Below, piece by piece: positions 34,648-45,755 of a stretch of 64,000 nucleotides of DNA. The stretch comes from Ceratopteris richardii (Eukaryota > Streptophyta > Polypodiopsida > Polypodiales > Pteridaceae), in contig CM035414.1 of assembly GCA_020310875.1 (NCBI GenBank), positions 196,037,909-196,101,908 on the forward strand. Direction: 5' to 3'. The translations under genes were made by a program, and so were the position numbers. The notes under the pieces were generated by a model. The model did no database searches and was not told the origin of the DNA. It was given only the letters and a program-made list of their open reading frames with translations. How positions within the stretch are numbered: the stretch's first letter is position 1; every line of letters starts with the position of its first letter.

Positions 34648-36570
34648 ATGGCTCGAGGATTACATGCGGCTAATCTAGAAGTGGACAATGTCTACCTCTC
34701 TAGGGGCCCTTGGTTCTTCAAAAGAAAAGGTTTTCTAGAAGAAATTTTGGACTTGGAAGCAAAAGAATGAGAAGAAAAAAGCTTGACAGAGAAGGAGCAA
34801 ACAACCAAGGAACTCAAAGAGTGCTTCTAAGAACTTAGCTAACATATATTCAGAGTGAAGAATGGACAGTTCAAATACACTATGTTGCCATAAGATTTTT
34901 CTAATTTTTATAAAATTTAAAGTCGTATGGAAAAGATGGAGAGCCATTGGATTATACATTCTTATAGAAGAACCCATTTACTTGATAGACTCTGAAAGGT
35001 GTAAGCAGGTTATGAGGTCATCATAGGAAATATACAGGATGAACTCTGACACATATTTCACATGCAAGGTGGGCAATTGGGAAGGAGAAAAAATTGACAT
35101 CAGTATAAATCCAGAGCATATAAAGGCAATATTTCAACTTTATGTCATGGGAACAAAAGTGGAAGTTGGCTTTGTGAAAAAGAAGGCTAGACCTTATGTA
35201 GGATACACTAAGTTCTCAAACTTTAAAGACAAGTCTAATGAAGAGTTTCCATAAGAATGTTTCTCTAGTTATTATGTTTCTGCATGTTATCAAGGTAGGT
35301 TATGCCACATAAACTAGTTACATTGGTGGTGCTACACAATAAAGACACGAATACTCAAAGAATACTCCATTTGAACTTGTGGCCATGTCTCTATATATTC
35401 ATGAGCAATTGAAGGAAGCAACTAAGCATTGAGATAAAAAGAAGTTTATGAGTGGATCCCGAATTCTCACAAAATTCATTTTTCATGTGTTTGGAATTGA
35501 GGATAAGCTATAATTAGCACCATTAGAAAAGGTGTTGGAAGATTTCATATCATTAATAAGAAGTTTAATGGAGAAGTTAGCATTAAAAAAAGAGTCAAAG
35601 AAGAGAAAGGGAGTGGAGTTAGAGAGTTAGAAGCTATAGAAGAGAAATAAAATAGATGTGTTTATGAGTGGATCCCAAATTCTCACAAAATTCATTTTTC
35701 ATGTGTTTGGAATTGAGGATAAGCTATAATTAGCACCATTAGAAAAGGTGTTCGAAGATTTAATATCGTTAATAAGAAGTTTAATGGAGAAGTTAGAATT
35801 AAAAAAAGAGTCAAAGAAGAGAAAGGGAGTGAAGTTAGAGAGTTAGAAGCTATAGAAGAGAAATAAAATAGATGCAAGGCGGATAGTGTTGGAAGAAACT
35901 CAGACTATAGAAGAGGAATTGAAGGTTAAACAAAGGAAATTTCAAAGAGAAAGAATTGCATCCACCTCAAAGATGAAAAGAAAAAGGTTATAATTATTCA
36001 ATGCATTACAATGATAAAAGTTTTGTGAGTCCTAGTATTATAAAATGTTAGAAGCTTTCTCTCACATGGATAAAGATTGGACTAAAGAAGAAATGGAACA
36101 TTATGAACATCTTTATGAATAGATGACGGAAGTAGACATAGAAGTGGTGTTCATCTAGAAGGAAGCTACCTTAATAGAATTATTCAGAGAATTGTGGAGG
36201 CATCAAGGAGAAGTTCATAACTATTGTGGTAGTTGTTAGGAAGCCAAAGAAGAAACGTATGTTAAGGTAGAAGTTAGGAGAAAGTAGTAAGAAAGACAAG
36301 AAACCTAAGAAAGGTAAAGAATAGGAATTAGGAATTGTGGATTCAAATATGGTAGGAGATTCAATAAGGATTCAAAGATTGGAAAAAGAACCTATGGTAG
36401 GAGGTAGGAGAGGAGATGATCTAGATTGTTTCTTGTTAAAGAGTATAAAATGTTCAAATCCAGACACTCCAAAAAAGATGCGGAATCCACAAAATCAAGA
36501 AGTAACACATCAAAAAGAACATGAAAATGGAGAAAAGAAACAAGTTGAACAAGGAAGAAGGGATGATTAA
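34648..36570 (+). pseudogene. Unrecognised decayed reading frame, possibly retroelement gag/ORF1-like
   Basis: The ATG at 34648 opens 40 codons (MARGLHAANLEVDNVYLSRG, then PWFFKRKGFLEEILDLEAKE). Protein-like text then resumes across stops and shifts: 35039-35254 (TCKVGNWEGEKIDISINPEH, MGTKVEVGFVKKKARPYVGY), 35260-35870 (FELVAMSLYIHEQLKEA, MSGSRILTKFIFHVFGIEDK), and a Lys/Glu-rich end to 36570. Many stops replace likely Gln or Trp codons. I do not recognise the family. A 216-bp in-frame duplication lies inside. It follows retropepsin debris and is cut by Copia I at about 36600. A gag-like or extra retroelement ORF is likeliest; a captured host gene is possible. Confidence 0.55.
35444..35875 (+). 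repeat. 216-bp tandem duplication (two units, in frame)
   Basis: Units 35444-35659 and 35660-35875 start GTTTATGAGTGGATCCC and end AGAAATAAAATAGAT. I count about seven differences between them. 216 is 72 codons, so the duplication kept the surrounding frame. It includes the MSGSxILTKFIFHVFGIEDK segment. Confidence 0.92.
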
Positions 36571-36599
36571 GAAGAAGAAGATATAAAACATGAAGTATT

Positions 36600-37560
36600 T
36601 GATGGCGATGTACCGTAGTGTGCTCTCCTTCTCGAGAGCTTCACGAAGATATCCTGGGAGTAGAAAACCGAGCTCTTAGGGTTGCACACGGTAACATAAT
36701 ACATAGAAAAGCATAGTACATAGGGAGCACGAACACAGACTTCTTAGGTGTTACAAAATGCATTTGAACTTACACTTTGTGATTGAGTAGGCCACTATAT
36801 GTTTTATTAAAGAACATATACAAAGAAGTGTCCATGGTCCATTTGGCCTTTCACATTGACACTAACGGTGACAATGGCCACTAAAGGCCAATGTGGACAA
36901 AGTAACTATGGGAGAAATTTAAAGAATGATACAGAATACTTGAGTGTAAGTATACAAACTATACCTCCCACCTCATGGGCATGTTACATAGTATACAAGT
37001 GAATGTGTAAGATCATGAATCAAGTAACCCCCATCAATTGACAACAGTGTCGAAAGCTATCCTGTGCTAGGGCTTTAGTCAAAGCATTCGCAACATTATC
37101 TTGAGTGTGAAACATCTCAAGAATAATGTGCTCAATGGCTAAGAAATCTCTAATGAAGTGATACCTCACCTCAATACGCTTGGTCTTTGCATGATAGACT
37201 AGATTCTTAACCAAAGCAATGGCACTTTGGCTATCACTGAACAAACGAGGTACATGCTGAGGTAAACCCATATCACAAGCAAGATGTGAAAGCCGCATTG
37301 CTTCCTTACATGCCTCACTTGCTGCAACATACAATGCTTCTGTGGTGGAAATAGTTGTACATTCTTGAAGACAAGATCTCCAAGAGATAGCACCTCCAAC
37401 AAAATGAAAAATGTACTGTGATGTAGACTTACAATTGTCTACATAACCAGCATAGACAGCATCTGTGTAACCAATAATGGATGTTTTCCCTCTACCTAAG
37501 CACAGACACTTTTTGTTAGTGCCACTCAAATATCTCAAAATCATCTTGACCGCTCTCTGG
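36600..37560 (-). mobile_element. Ty1/Copia fragment I: RNase H and 3' end
   Basis: Minus strand: RNase H (37544-37020), then a purine tract (GAGGTGGGAGG near 36976-36966), then LTR-like DNA with a TTAATAAAACAT polyadenylation-like signal near 36810, down to about 36600. There it meets the unrecognised frame. It has no LTR partner in the window. The RT side is broken at about 37560. Confidence 0.78.
37020..37544 (-). pseudogene. Copia I RNase H (174 codons, open)
   Basis: Copia-type RNase H end: MILRYLSGTNKKCLCLGRG, GYTDAVYAGYVDNCKSTSQY (the active-site Asp strand, usually GYTDADYAGD), GGAISWRSCLQECTTISTTEA (usually WQSKLQ.TVALSTTEAEY), FSDSQSAIALVKN, KRIEVRYHFIRD, and DNVANALTKALAQDSFRHC. 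It degrades the RNA strand during reverse transcription. The Asp near VY, and Tyr instead of Asp after GAG-like text, are altered, so activity is doubtful. It is truncated at the RT side. Confidence 0.88.
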
Positions 37561-38125
37561 AAGGATTCTAATACTCTGACTAAAGAACAAAAAAATTAAA
37601 ATCTTTCTCAAAAGTGGTGAACTTTAACCTCTTAGAAAAATGTTTTATATGATTTATTATTTTGATTGATCTTTCTCTTGAGTACTTGCAGGTTGTGAAG
37701 GTAGAAATGTGTATTTGCATTCCCATTTGATCCCTCCAAATCCTCATTTGAATTCTTTTTATATAACCTATCTTAATAATCCCTATGAGTGTTATGAAAA
37801 ATCATTATATGTAAGACTATGAGAAATGCGACTAAGCACTTTAATTTGTGTGTTGATTACTTCTATGTATAGTGCTTCATTATGAATTGATGTGTTTTCC
37901 ATTAGTGAATCCAATCTTGCATAATTAAATATAGAAAGAACAAAGATGAATATGTTGAGTTGACCTTTATGAGCCTATGTGTGAATGGACATATGTATGA
38001 GTATGTGAGAACTTGCATTACCCTATAAATTGAGGAATGTTAAAGAATTGTGACCAAAGTGAATCCTAAGTGTATATATTGTATGTGTTTCGAGTTGAAT
38101 TTTATGTGTGATTAGATATATGAAC
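37561..38125. other. AT-rich gene-free stretch
   Basis: No domain, repeat or element end recognised between Copia I and the TRIM. Confidence 0.6.
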
Positions 38126-38130
38126 ATATG

Positions 38131-38300
38131 TGTAAGGAATTGAACCCACAACCTCTTGGTTAGGAATGTGATGGGCTAACCACTTGCCCTAAAAACCATG
38201 GTTGAGGATTACTTCCTAATCATCTCTCTTAGAGTGTAGTTCAACCATCTCCTATCTGTCAAAGGTGTGGTTTAACCATCCTACCTATCACTTTATTACA
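38131..38300 (-). repeat. TRIM 3' LTR
   Basis: TGTAAGGAATTGAACCCACA to TCACTTTATTACA on the plus strand. It is nearly identical to 38789-38958, differing by A/C in CCTAATC(A/C)TC and T/C in GGTT(T/C)AACC. Confidence 0.95.
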
Positions 38301-38313
38301 TTCTTTCCCCCTT
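38301..38313 (-). promoter_or_regulatory. TRIM polypurine tract
   Basis: The minus strand reads AAGGGGGAAAGAA directly before the 3' LTR. Confidence 0.88.
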
Positions 38314-38564
38314 AGTTGATCATTGTCCTCAATGATCTACTCATGTATCCCTCTAGCCTCGATGATCAGCCCCTTGAACTCCCTAGGTACCCTTGAATCG
38401 ATGTCCACAACCTCGCACAGTTTCTTGAACCTTGTTCGCAACCTTGGTCTCTTGAACCTTGTTCTCAACCTTAGTATCTTGAACCTTGTTCTCCACCATG
38501 TTCAGTATCTTGAACACTCAACCAAGTGTCACCCAAGGTTTCCCAGACTTCACACTTGCAAGCT

Positions 38565-38605
38565 ATATCATTGGAAAGCTACTTTCGAGAGCTTTCCAAT
38601 GATAT
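38565..38605. repeat. Perfect 16-bp inverted repeat inside the TRIM
   Basis: ATATCATTGGAAAGCT (38565-38580) and AGCTTTCCAATGATAT (38590-38605) are exact reverse complements around a 9-base loop. In the element RNA this would form a strong hairpin. Its place in the leader-like interior suggests a packaging or dimerisation role, which is inference. Confidence 0.9.
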
Positions 38606-38773
38606 CTTACACGCCTCAATCCGACCTACAGATTGAGAGATACACTTGAATTTTTGTTGGGTCCAATTCTCAAAGTGCCGCCTCCCCAATTCCTACCCTT
38701 TCACATAATAGAGTACCCAAGCGCCTTTTTTAGAGGCCATTGGATGGTTCCACCTTGCCTAAGCCTACTTCCT

Positions 38774-38787
38774 AGGCTCTGATACCA
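38774..38787 (-). promoter_or_regulatory. TRIM primer-binding site (initiator-Met tRNA type)
   Basis: The minus strand reads TGGTATCAGAGCCT, one base inside the LTR. It is a full match to the usual initiator-Met complement. Confidence 0.93.
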
Positions 38788-38788
38788 A

Positions 38789-38958
38789 TGTAAGGAATTG
38801 AACCCACAACCTCTTGGTTAGGAATGTGATGGGCTAACCACTTGCCCTAAAAACCATGGTTGAGGATTACTTCCTAATCCTCTCTCTTAGAGTGTAGTTC
38901 AACCATCTCCTATCTGTCAAAGGTGTGGTTCAACCATCCTACCTATCACTTTATTACA
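38789..38958 (-). repeat. TRIM 5' LTR
   Basis: The second LTR copy; see the TRIM entry. The outer edge is followed by ATATG, the target duplication. Confidence 0.95.
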
Positions 38959-38963
38959 ATATG

Positions 38964-40809
38964 CTAGGTATACCTATGCGTGCTCGCAAGTGTCCAGATT
39001 TGAATAGTTTTAATTACGATATTTTGAAATAAAATTCCTAACTAATTTGTGAAACTTGTGATGTGAGTTGAGGATCTATATATGTGTAAACTACTTTAAT
39101 AATTATGATAAAATGAATAAAACTTTTACTCTAAAAAGAATAAAAAAAAAACAAAATTAAAATTGAATAGTAATAATAATGTAATTTGATAATCAAGTTT
39201 AAATGGAATTTCAAAATAGTAACTACATAAGGGTACGCAAGTGTTATATTAGCATTCTTCTGCATGTTCGATTTATCAATTGCATGTCTATGAGACGTGA
39301 AAGCCTATTGCTCATTTTAGAAAATATGTGCATATGTGTATGCATAAGTTTATATATATAAATGGTGTATGAAATGTTTCCTCTAATGTCTTCTTTTTCA
39401 GGTGCGTACGTTAAAAAGAGAGTGAGGGAGAGAGAAGTAGAGAAAATCTTTATTTTCTGTTCTTCTTCTTCTTCTCCATCGTCTGTAACACATTGATGCT
39501 GCTAAACAAGGATGTATGTTGTATGTTGTAGAAGGAAGAGAGAAAGGGAGAGTATGAGAGAGAGATGATTCTCTATCTCTTCTCTTTGCTCCCTCTCTCT
39601 TTGAAAAAAATGGACTTCTGCAAAAAGAAAGCTCTAACAACGTGCGTAGATGACAAATACTTGGCTGATCTCTCGGATTCCTGAGTTCTATCTGTCTTTG
39701 TTTTGACTGTTGCTCTGAAGTGAGTGATGAGGTAGAAAGAAAGAGAGAGAGAGAGAGAGAGGAAATATCTTTTCTTCCCCTCTTTTTTTTTTTGTTGACT
39801 TCTAGAGAGCTTTTGATGGCAGCACACATGGTTTTCCCCTTTCCTTTGGGTGTTGCTGATGACAAAACAAGCTTGGGCTGAGGAGAGAGAGTCTATTTGT
39901 TTGCCTTTCTTCTGGGTGACTAAGAGAAAGATAGATGTACATGACTTGCAACAGAGAAAGGGAGCCTTGTTCTGTGCATCCTAAGCTTCTGCAAGCATCG
40001 GTGTGCCTATTCAAACTTAGAGAGAGAGAGAGAGAGAAAAGACAAGGTGCAAACGTTGTGTGTGTACCTATTCATCTTTATTTATGTAATAGAATCTGTA
40101 ATAGGATTCGTTATATCTCCTAATCTTCCATCTTGGATATAGTGTCTGAGTGGGCTTTAGATATTTGAGTGCATACATGTTAGCATCCGTGTGATTGCTA
40201 TTAATGGAAGAGTCTATAGTATCTTTGCGCTATTGTTTATGAGCTTCTCAGTGCATGCATGGGACAACTATACTTATGACGACTGTGTGCAAACTTGCAC
40301 AAATCTTGAAGCAAATAAATATGTTTGCTTGAACATGTATGTGTACGTGCAGAATATTTCTATATTTTTTATTTGTGTATACATGTTTGCATGTCTGCAT
40401 TTAGTTACAAGTATTTATTTATAGAACACTCACATCCATCCATCCGATACTTTGTATATACATAGAAACACTTGCACATGTACAATATATATGATTTGAA
40501 AATATGTGCTGGGAATGTTATTATAAGGAGGCATTAAGCCTTATCAAGTATTGATCAGAGAAAGATTGTGTGTTGTATTGCTCTTCAGAACGAGCTCGCA
40601 GGAGAGAGAGAGAGAGTGTGTGTGTGTGTTTAGATTACGAAGAGGTAGAATATGTGTTTACAGGAGTAATAAATAGGGTACAGGAGTAATAAATAGGGAA
40701 GGCGAACATGGACTATCACTTCTAATATATGGAATTTTTAGAGAGCTTCTATGCAAATCACGTGTTTGAGGTTGATCCTGAAGACCATGTTCCTTATGTT
40801 ATGTTTGCA

Positions 40810-40905
<96 letters not shown>

Positions 40906-41789
40906 AGTTGGGAAAGAAGAGGAGGAACGTCCAAGAGAGAAGGAGAATGCTTGCATGAGTTACAGAGAATCAGTCAATCTTATAGAATCAGTTATGAAGA
41001 TTATCTATGACACAGATCATTTAAGTTTTGTAGATCATTAATCACCACAAGCTTTCCTATAACGACACCATATCTTTTTACATTAATGACACCAAGAATC
41101 TAGAGTTATCTCTCCAATGTACTATTAACCGAATTTTCTGCCCTATGTTTCTTTGTCTTATATTCATAAAATTGTGTAGGCGAAGATCAAACTTATTCTT
41201 TCAAAAAGAAAAGCTCATCAAGTTTATTCATATTATTATATGTTTGGATTTTCATTAATTTCTTCACGCAGGTTTGTATATGCATAATGTATGATGAATA
41301 TATGAAGCCGGGTATCGCCGAGTAAACTAACTTACCTTTTGTGATATCAATCCATGTGTTCTTTAGAAATGAGAGAAAAGTGCAAGACTTGGATCAGAAT
41401 TTAATGAAGTCACATCTATATTGAAAAAGTTAAACACATAACTGTGCATATTATAGTAGGTAAAGATACTTCGGAAAAATATATTTTCAGAGTCAAAATT
41501 TGTTCTACACAAATGTTCATGAGCAAAATAAATCTCTGCCATACTAAACAGACAAGCAAAAACGATTGAAGATGTTTCAAAACCAAGCGCTTATGGAATG
41601 CTGTGTGATTCGTTTTGTATGAAGTTTATATTGTTTTTTAGCGAAATAACAAAAATGCATGGAAACATTGTCATCAAGTTTATTTAGAGTGATTCTCATA
41701 ATCTTTAATTTCAATCTATTTTTGGAGTTGAACCATCAAAATCTCCTCGGAATTATTTTGTGCTTAAACTCTCAATAAACATTACTACT
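38964..41789. other. Gene-free region rich in simple sequence
   Basis: GA-rich tracts at about 39421-39450, 39739-39762, 40019-40039 and 40601-40630 (the last passing into GT), and the AT microsatellite at 40813-40902. ACAGGAGTAATAAATAGGG is directly duplicated at about 40660-40698. Open frames here are due to simple sequence. A short Cys-containing stretch at 40239-40350 reads MSFSVHAWDNYTYDDCVQTC, but it has no further support as a gene. Confidence 0.55.
40813..40902. repeat. (AT)45 microsatellite
   Basis: An uninterrupted AT dinucleotide tract of 90 bases. Tyr-Ile frames on both strands are by-products. Confidence 0.97.
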
Positions 41790-42480
41790 GTAATGCGAAT
41801 GCATGTGCATAAATGTAGAATGCATAAATGCATGTGTACAAGTATGCAAGATGAATGATGCATAAATACATACGCATGAATGGTGTATGATGGTGTGTGC
41901 ATAAGCATGAGTAAAGCATGCATAAGCAAGTAAATGAACACGCCTGTGTGTAGAATGCATACATGAATGTGCATAAATGTTGAATGAGTACATGTGTATC
42001 TGTGAAAGACTACATATGCACAAGTGCATGAAAGCATATATGCACACATAAAGGCATGAATGCACACGTAAATTATATATACGTCTATGCATGAAAGTAG
42101 TGTGTACATATGTCATGCATAAGTGAGAACATGCATATGTAAGAGTGCATGTGCATACATATGAAAAGAATGCATATATGCATAAGACTGTCTAGTGCAT
42201 GAATACCTGATTAAATGAACGTGTTTATGCATGTATGGTAGCATTTTCATGAGAATGTGTGTATATAAGTATTTAAGAACATGTAAACGAATGAGTAATG
42301 AGAGAGTGTGTGCATGCATGTGAGAGTTTGTATGAAATATAAGTATATGCATATATGTGAATAAAAAAATGAATATATGCTTGATTGAATGTGAACATAC
42401 CTGTATGTCGAATTAAATAAATGTGTGTATGTAAACATATGTGTGTATGTTAACATATGTGTGTATGCCTAAAGAAAATA
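41790..42480. repeat. Degenerate ATGCAT/GCATA-rich alternating purine-pyrimidine tract
   Basis: About 690 bp made largely of TGCATA, ATGCAT, GTGTAT and ACATAT words without a fixed period. All minus-strand frames read Cys/His/Met/Tyr/Ile-rich text, reflecting composition. Such DNA arises from worn microsatellites; RY repeats (CATGCATG) are also B3-factor sites in plants, but I see no nearby gene to regulate. Confidence 0.7.
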
Positions 42481-43225
42481 CATACAAGAATGTGAAGCAT
42501 GAATATTAGGAAAAATGCAAGTACACAAAAATGAACAAATGAATATAGATGAATGAGAGAAAAGGCATGAGCTGCAGAGGTATATATGCAAATATGTGGA
42601 AATGAATAATCTTTAAGCATAAAAGTGAGAATTCAATGTATTCAATGAAAACCATGAGTGTTTTGATTTATCATAAAAATACTTATGTTTTTTTGCTAAT
42701 GTCTTTTTTTCAGAGCATTGACAAGTACTTACGAGCAATTGAGATCGGGAGATTGGAGTTGCATATGTGCTACTTCTTCCACTTTTTCTAAAATCAAATA
42801 TTAAGCTTAATCTTGAACTTTTGCATTAGAGTATTTGTATAGGGTTTATTATATTTCTGGATCAGAATAGTAGTTTTACCACTTAAAAAATTGTATAAAA
42901 ACATTTCTCATTCGTATAGGGTTGCTTCTATCATAATCATGTCTCTTTGTTCACCTATCTTTCCCTTGTTTTGAATATCTCGTTCATTTGTCTAAGTATC
43001 TAATCTGTGAATGGATGACAATGATCCTTATGAAACATCTATTCCATTAAGTAGCATCCCTAATAGATATGAAAATATAAATATCCTTGTTGAAGAGTTC
43101 CTGAAAGATTGCATTACTAGCGAAACCTTAGTCTCAGAGTCATACGATTACGGCCTGTCTGTCTAGGTATCAAGCCGCACAACCATATGGCCATAGTAAT
43201 ACTTCATTAAGCCTGATCACATCTC
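42481..43225. other. AT-rich stretch; 3' flank of Copia H
   Basis: No gene recognised to about 43000. From 43050 to 43225 the minus strand may be the 3' untranslated part of Copia H, since the H frame ends at 43226, but no purine tract or LTR can be placed. Confidence 0.5.
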
Positions 43226-44479
43226 TTAACCTAAGTGACACTGAGTAAACACACCGCGTGTAGTCACCTTATGAGACCATAGCAAATATTGGTTCTGATC
43301 CGCGTGGTGGTCTCCAGTCATGCCCCTTGACACCGCTTCCCAATGTTTCTTGCCAGGATTAGACATATATCTGCTCACAAATCCCACTGCAAATGCAATG
43401 TCTGGTCTCGTAGCTACCATAACATACATGAGACTACGAATAGCATACTGATAGGGAATTTCAGTCGTGAATTCCTTTTTCTCATCTAATTTGGGGCAAT
43501 CATCCTTTCCCATTTTCACATATGTGGGTAAAGGTGTACTCAATGCCTTTGCACCCTGCATATTGAACCTGTGAAGTACTTTGGATATGTACTCACTTTG
43601 AGATAATTATATGCATCTTTGACTCCTATGACGAGTAATGTGCATGCCAAGAATATGTTTGGCATCCCCCAAATCCTTCATATCAAATCTCTGACTGAAC
43701 TTCTTTTTGAGAATTGACAAGTCATAAGAGGACTTCCCAGCAATCAGCATACCATCAACATAAAGTATCAAGCATATCAAGCTGCCATGTGAGCATCTCT
43801 TTGTCTAGAGACAATGATCCTCATTTCTTTGAGAATAGCCTCGAGACTTTGTAAAAGCATCAAACTTTTGATACCATTGTATAGGGGACTGTTTAAGGCC
43901 ATACAAGCTTTTCTTGAGCTTACAAACTAGACTTTCCTTGTGAGGAACTACATAACCCTCTAGTTGTTCCATATAGATCTCATCTGTAAGATCTCCATGC
44001 AAGAAAGCAGTTTTCACATCCATATCTAATGTGAATTTCAGCTTAAATATCCATTTACATGGTAAAGCTTTCCTACCCTTTGCCAAAGGTACTAAATGCC
44101 AAGTACCATTCTTGTGAATAGAATCCAATTCATTCTTCATGGCACGGTCCCACTTGACATGATCCTCTGTCTGCATAACCTCTTTATAGCAAGAAGGCTC
44201 ACCAAAACCTGTTAGCATAACAAAATCTAAACCTAGAAGATTTATATCAGGTGGATGTGAGACATGTGTACAGCATCTCAATGATTGCTAAACAGGACCA
44301 TGTGCAGACTGATCTGATCTGACATTCTCTTGAACGTCCCTATGTGCAACATTTTTATGCATGCTAACTAGAGGACTAGTATCCTCAAACAGCACTCTTC
44401 TCACCTCAACCTCCTTAGTGGGATGATTATGCAGAAAATAAGCAAGTATACATGCAACTACAACTATGATGGGGTTCAA
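43226..44479 (-). pseudogene. Copia H pol fragment: linker and RT with internal deletion
   Basis: Minus strand from 44479: an acidic linker, then GEPSCYKEVMQTEDHVKWDR and ALPCKWIFKLKF (RT start), jumping directly to DMDVKTAFLHGDLTDEIYMEQ. About 70 residues usually between these blocks are missing, while the frame is kept. LKKSLYGLKQSPIQWYQKFD, ILYVDGMLIAG (catalytic YVDD changed to YVDG), FDMKDLGDAKHILGM, ATRPDIAFAVGFVSRYMSNP and GKKHWEAV follow. RNase H is absent: after HWEAVSRG the text is unrelated. It is a different lineage from A-G, possibly that of Copia I. Confidence 0.87.
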
Positions 44480-44689
44480 TTATTTAAAAGTAAAATAGAA
44501 AAGAAAGAATGGAGTGGCAATAAGAAAGAACAGGACTTGTGATAGAGAATTGGAAAATAGAAGCTAGCTAGGAAATTGAAGTGCCACATAGAATCATACA
44601 AGAGAATAGCATATAGAAAATGATAGATTTCCTACACCCATAAAGAAAACAAGGGATGAAGAAAGAAAGAAAGAAAGAAAGAGGATCAT
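44480..44689. other. Purine-rich stretch with a (GAAA)n tract
   Basis: GA-rich DNA including about six GAAA units at 44660-44682. No gene seen. Confidence 0.7.
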
Positions 44690-45755
44690 AAATATGAAAA
44701 ATCACATGAGTTTATGTAAGGACTACTAATGGATAGGGAAGCAAGATGAAATATGTCAAGAAAATTTAGAATAAATATGAAGATAGAATGGTGAAATTTG
44801 CACTTGATAATGGACTCAATCTAACTCACCATCGTTGGGCTAAAGATGGGTTGGGATTGCCATTTTGCATGGTCCTTGAAAGCATAAAGAATTACCAAAA
44901 TTCAATAGTCAATGTAGCACCTAATTAGGTTTTAGAATTTGATGAATCGGTGACCGTTACTACAGAATTGTTTGAAAAATCTAATCCACATGGAGTAAGT
45001 GGTTGGATAAGAACTAAGAATGCAAAAAGATATGATCGGAGATAACTAAAGTTTTGAAGATTAAGCTAGCTTATTGCCTAAATACAAGGAGGGATTGAGT
45101 GAGGTTTTGGAAAATGAGAAAAAGGTTTCATCCCTTCTGGGTGGCTTACTTTTCCTAAGATTGAAGGACCAAAGAAAGATTAATGAACAACCAAGAAATA
45201 TATGGTTACAACTTGTAAAGCAATAATATAAGGTTTAGTTGATGTTAGTGATCCAACATGTATGTTAACAATAAGAATTTTGAAGATTATAGTAGCTTGT
45301 ATAAAATCCTTTACAAATAGTGATGCCAAAACCCTAATCTTCATAGGCTTTAATTCTCCTACAAATAAGTTGTTTTTTTTACTTTAGTGAGACCCTCAAT
45401 AGAATATGTTTAATATCCTATTACAATAGAGTAGTTTTTATGAGGACACTATGTAGAGATATTTGAAGTTGCTTTTCATTAATCCATTGTTAGAAGATAT
45501 TCAGAAAATTTTTGAAAAATATCATTTGTGATGAAATACATCTACATATAAAAAATTACTTAAAGAAGGATGTCATTGATAAGCCAAAAGTGCCTGTATA
45601 GTGGACAAAGGCACTTTTTGAGATGGTGAATTATTTGAAGGTGATGGAGAGTCAAAGTCACGAACTAATTTAACACGTTTACAAAAGAAAAAAGAAGCAT
45701 TGAAGATTTAACGTGACTTCAACTTTTTTCTGAAAATAAAGTAAGAGAGGAAGAA
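44690..45755 (+). pseudogene. Unrecognised decayed reading frame before an LTR
   Basis: Protein-like text runs in broken frames: VKFALDNGLNLTHHRWAKDG (44785-44850), LGLPFCMVLESIKNYQNSIV, VLEFDESVTVTTELFEKSNP and HGVSGWIRTKNAKRYDRR (44930-45040), GWLTFPKIEGPKKD (45140-45180), then SDAKTLIFIGFNSPTNKLF (45320-45375) and LTRLQKKKEALKI near 45670. A purine tract and LTR start follow at 45740-45756. By position this is the 3' coding part of an LTR element, but I recognise no retroviral domain. It may relate to the frame at 34648; I could not show it. Confidence 0.45.

Larger units (their letters stand above)
38131..38958 (-). mobile_element. TRIM: complete miniature LTR retrotransposon (828 bp)
   Basis: Two 170-bp LTRs (38131-38300 and 38789-38958) flank 488 bp. 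The minus-strand LTR starts TGTAATAAAG and ends CCTTACA. A primer site lies by the right LTR and a purine tract by the left LTR, so it reads on the minus strand. The 5-bp ATATG occurs at both outer edges (38126-38130 and 38959-38963). I find only two differences between the LTRs, so insertion is fairly recent. There is no coding capacity, so it needs proteins from another element, likely Copia by primer type. Confidence 0.93.

Noticed and set aside
39398..40123. Frames with Ser-Leu or Arg-Glu runs near GA tracts
   Set aside because: Simple-sequence translation; no domain, start context or splice pattern.
40191..40424. Possible small secreted Cys-containing peptide
   Set aside because: The frame opens at GTG; the first ATG (40239) leaves no proper signal peptide, and the second half is a worn repeat-like stretch.
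40729..41041. Open frames with Tyr-Ile repeats around the AT microsatellite, and similar at 6461-6646
   Set aside because: Direct translation of an (AT)n tract on either strand, with no flanking domain.
41753..42456. Minus-strand frames rich in Cys, His and Met (about 69-118 codons)
   Set aside because: By-product of ATGCAT-rich sequence; several frames overlap with the same amino-acid bias.
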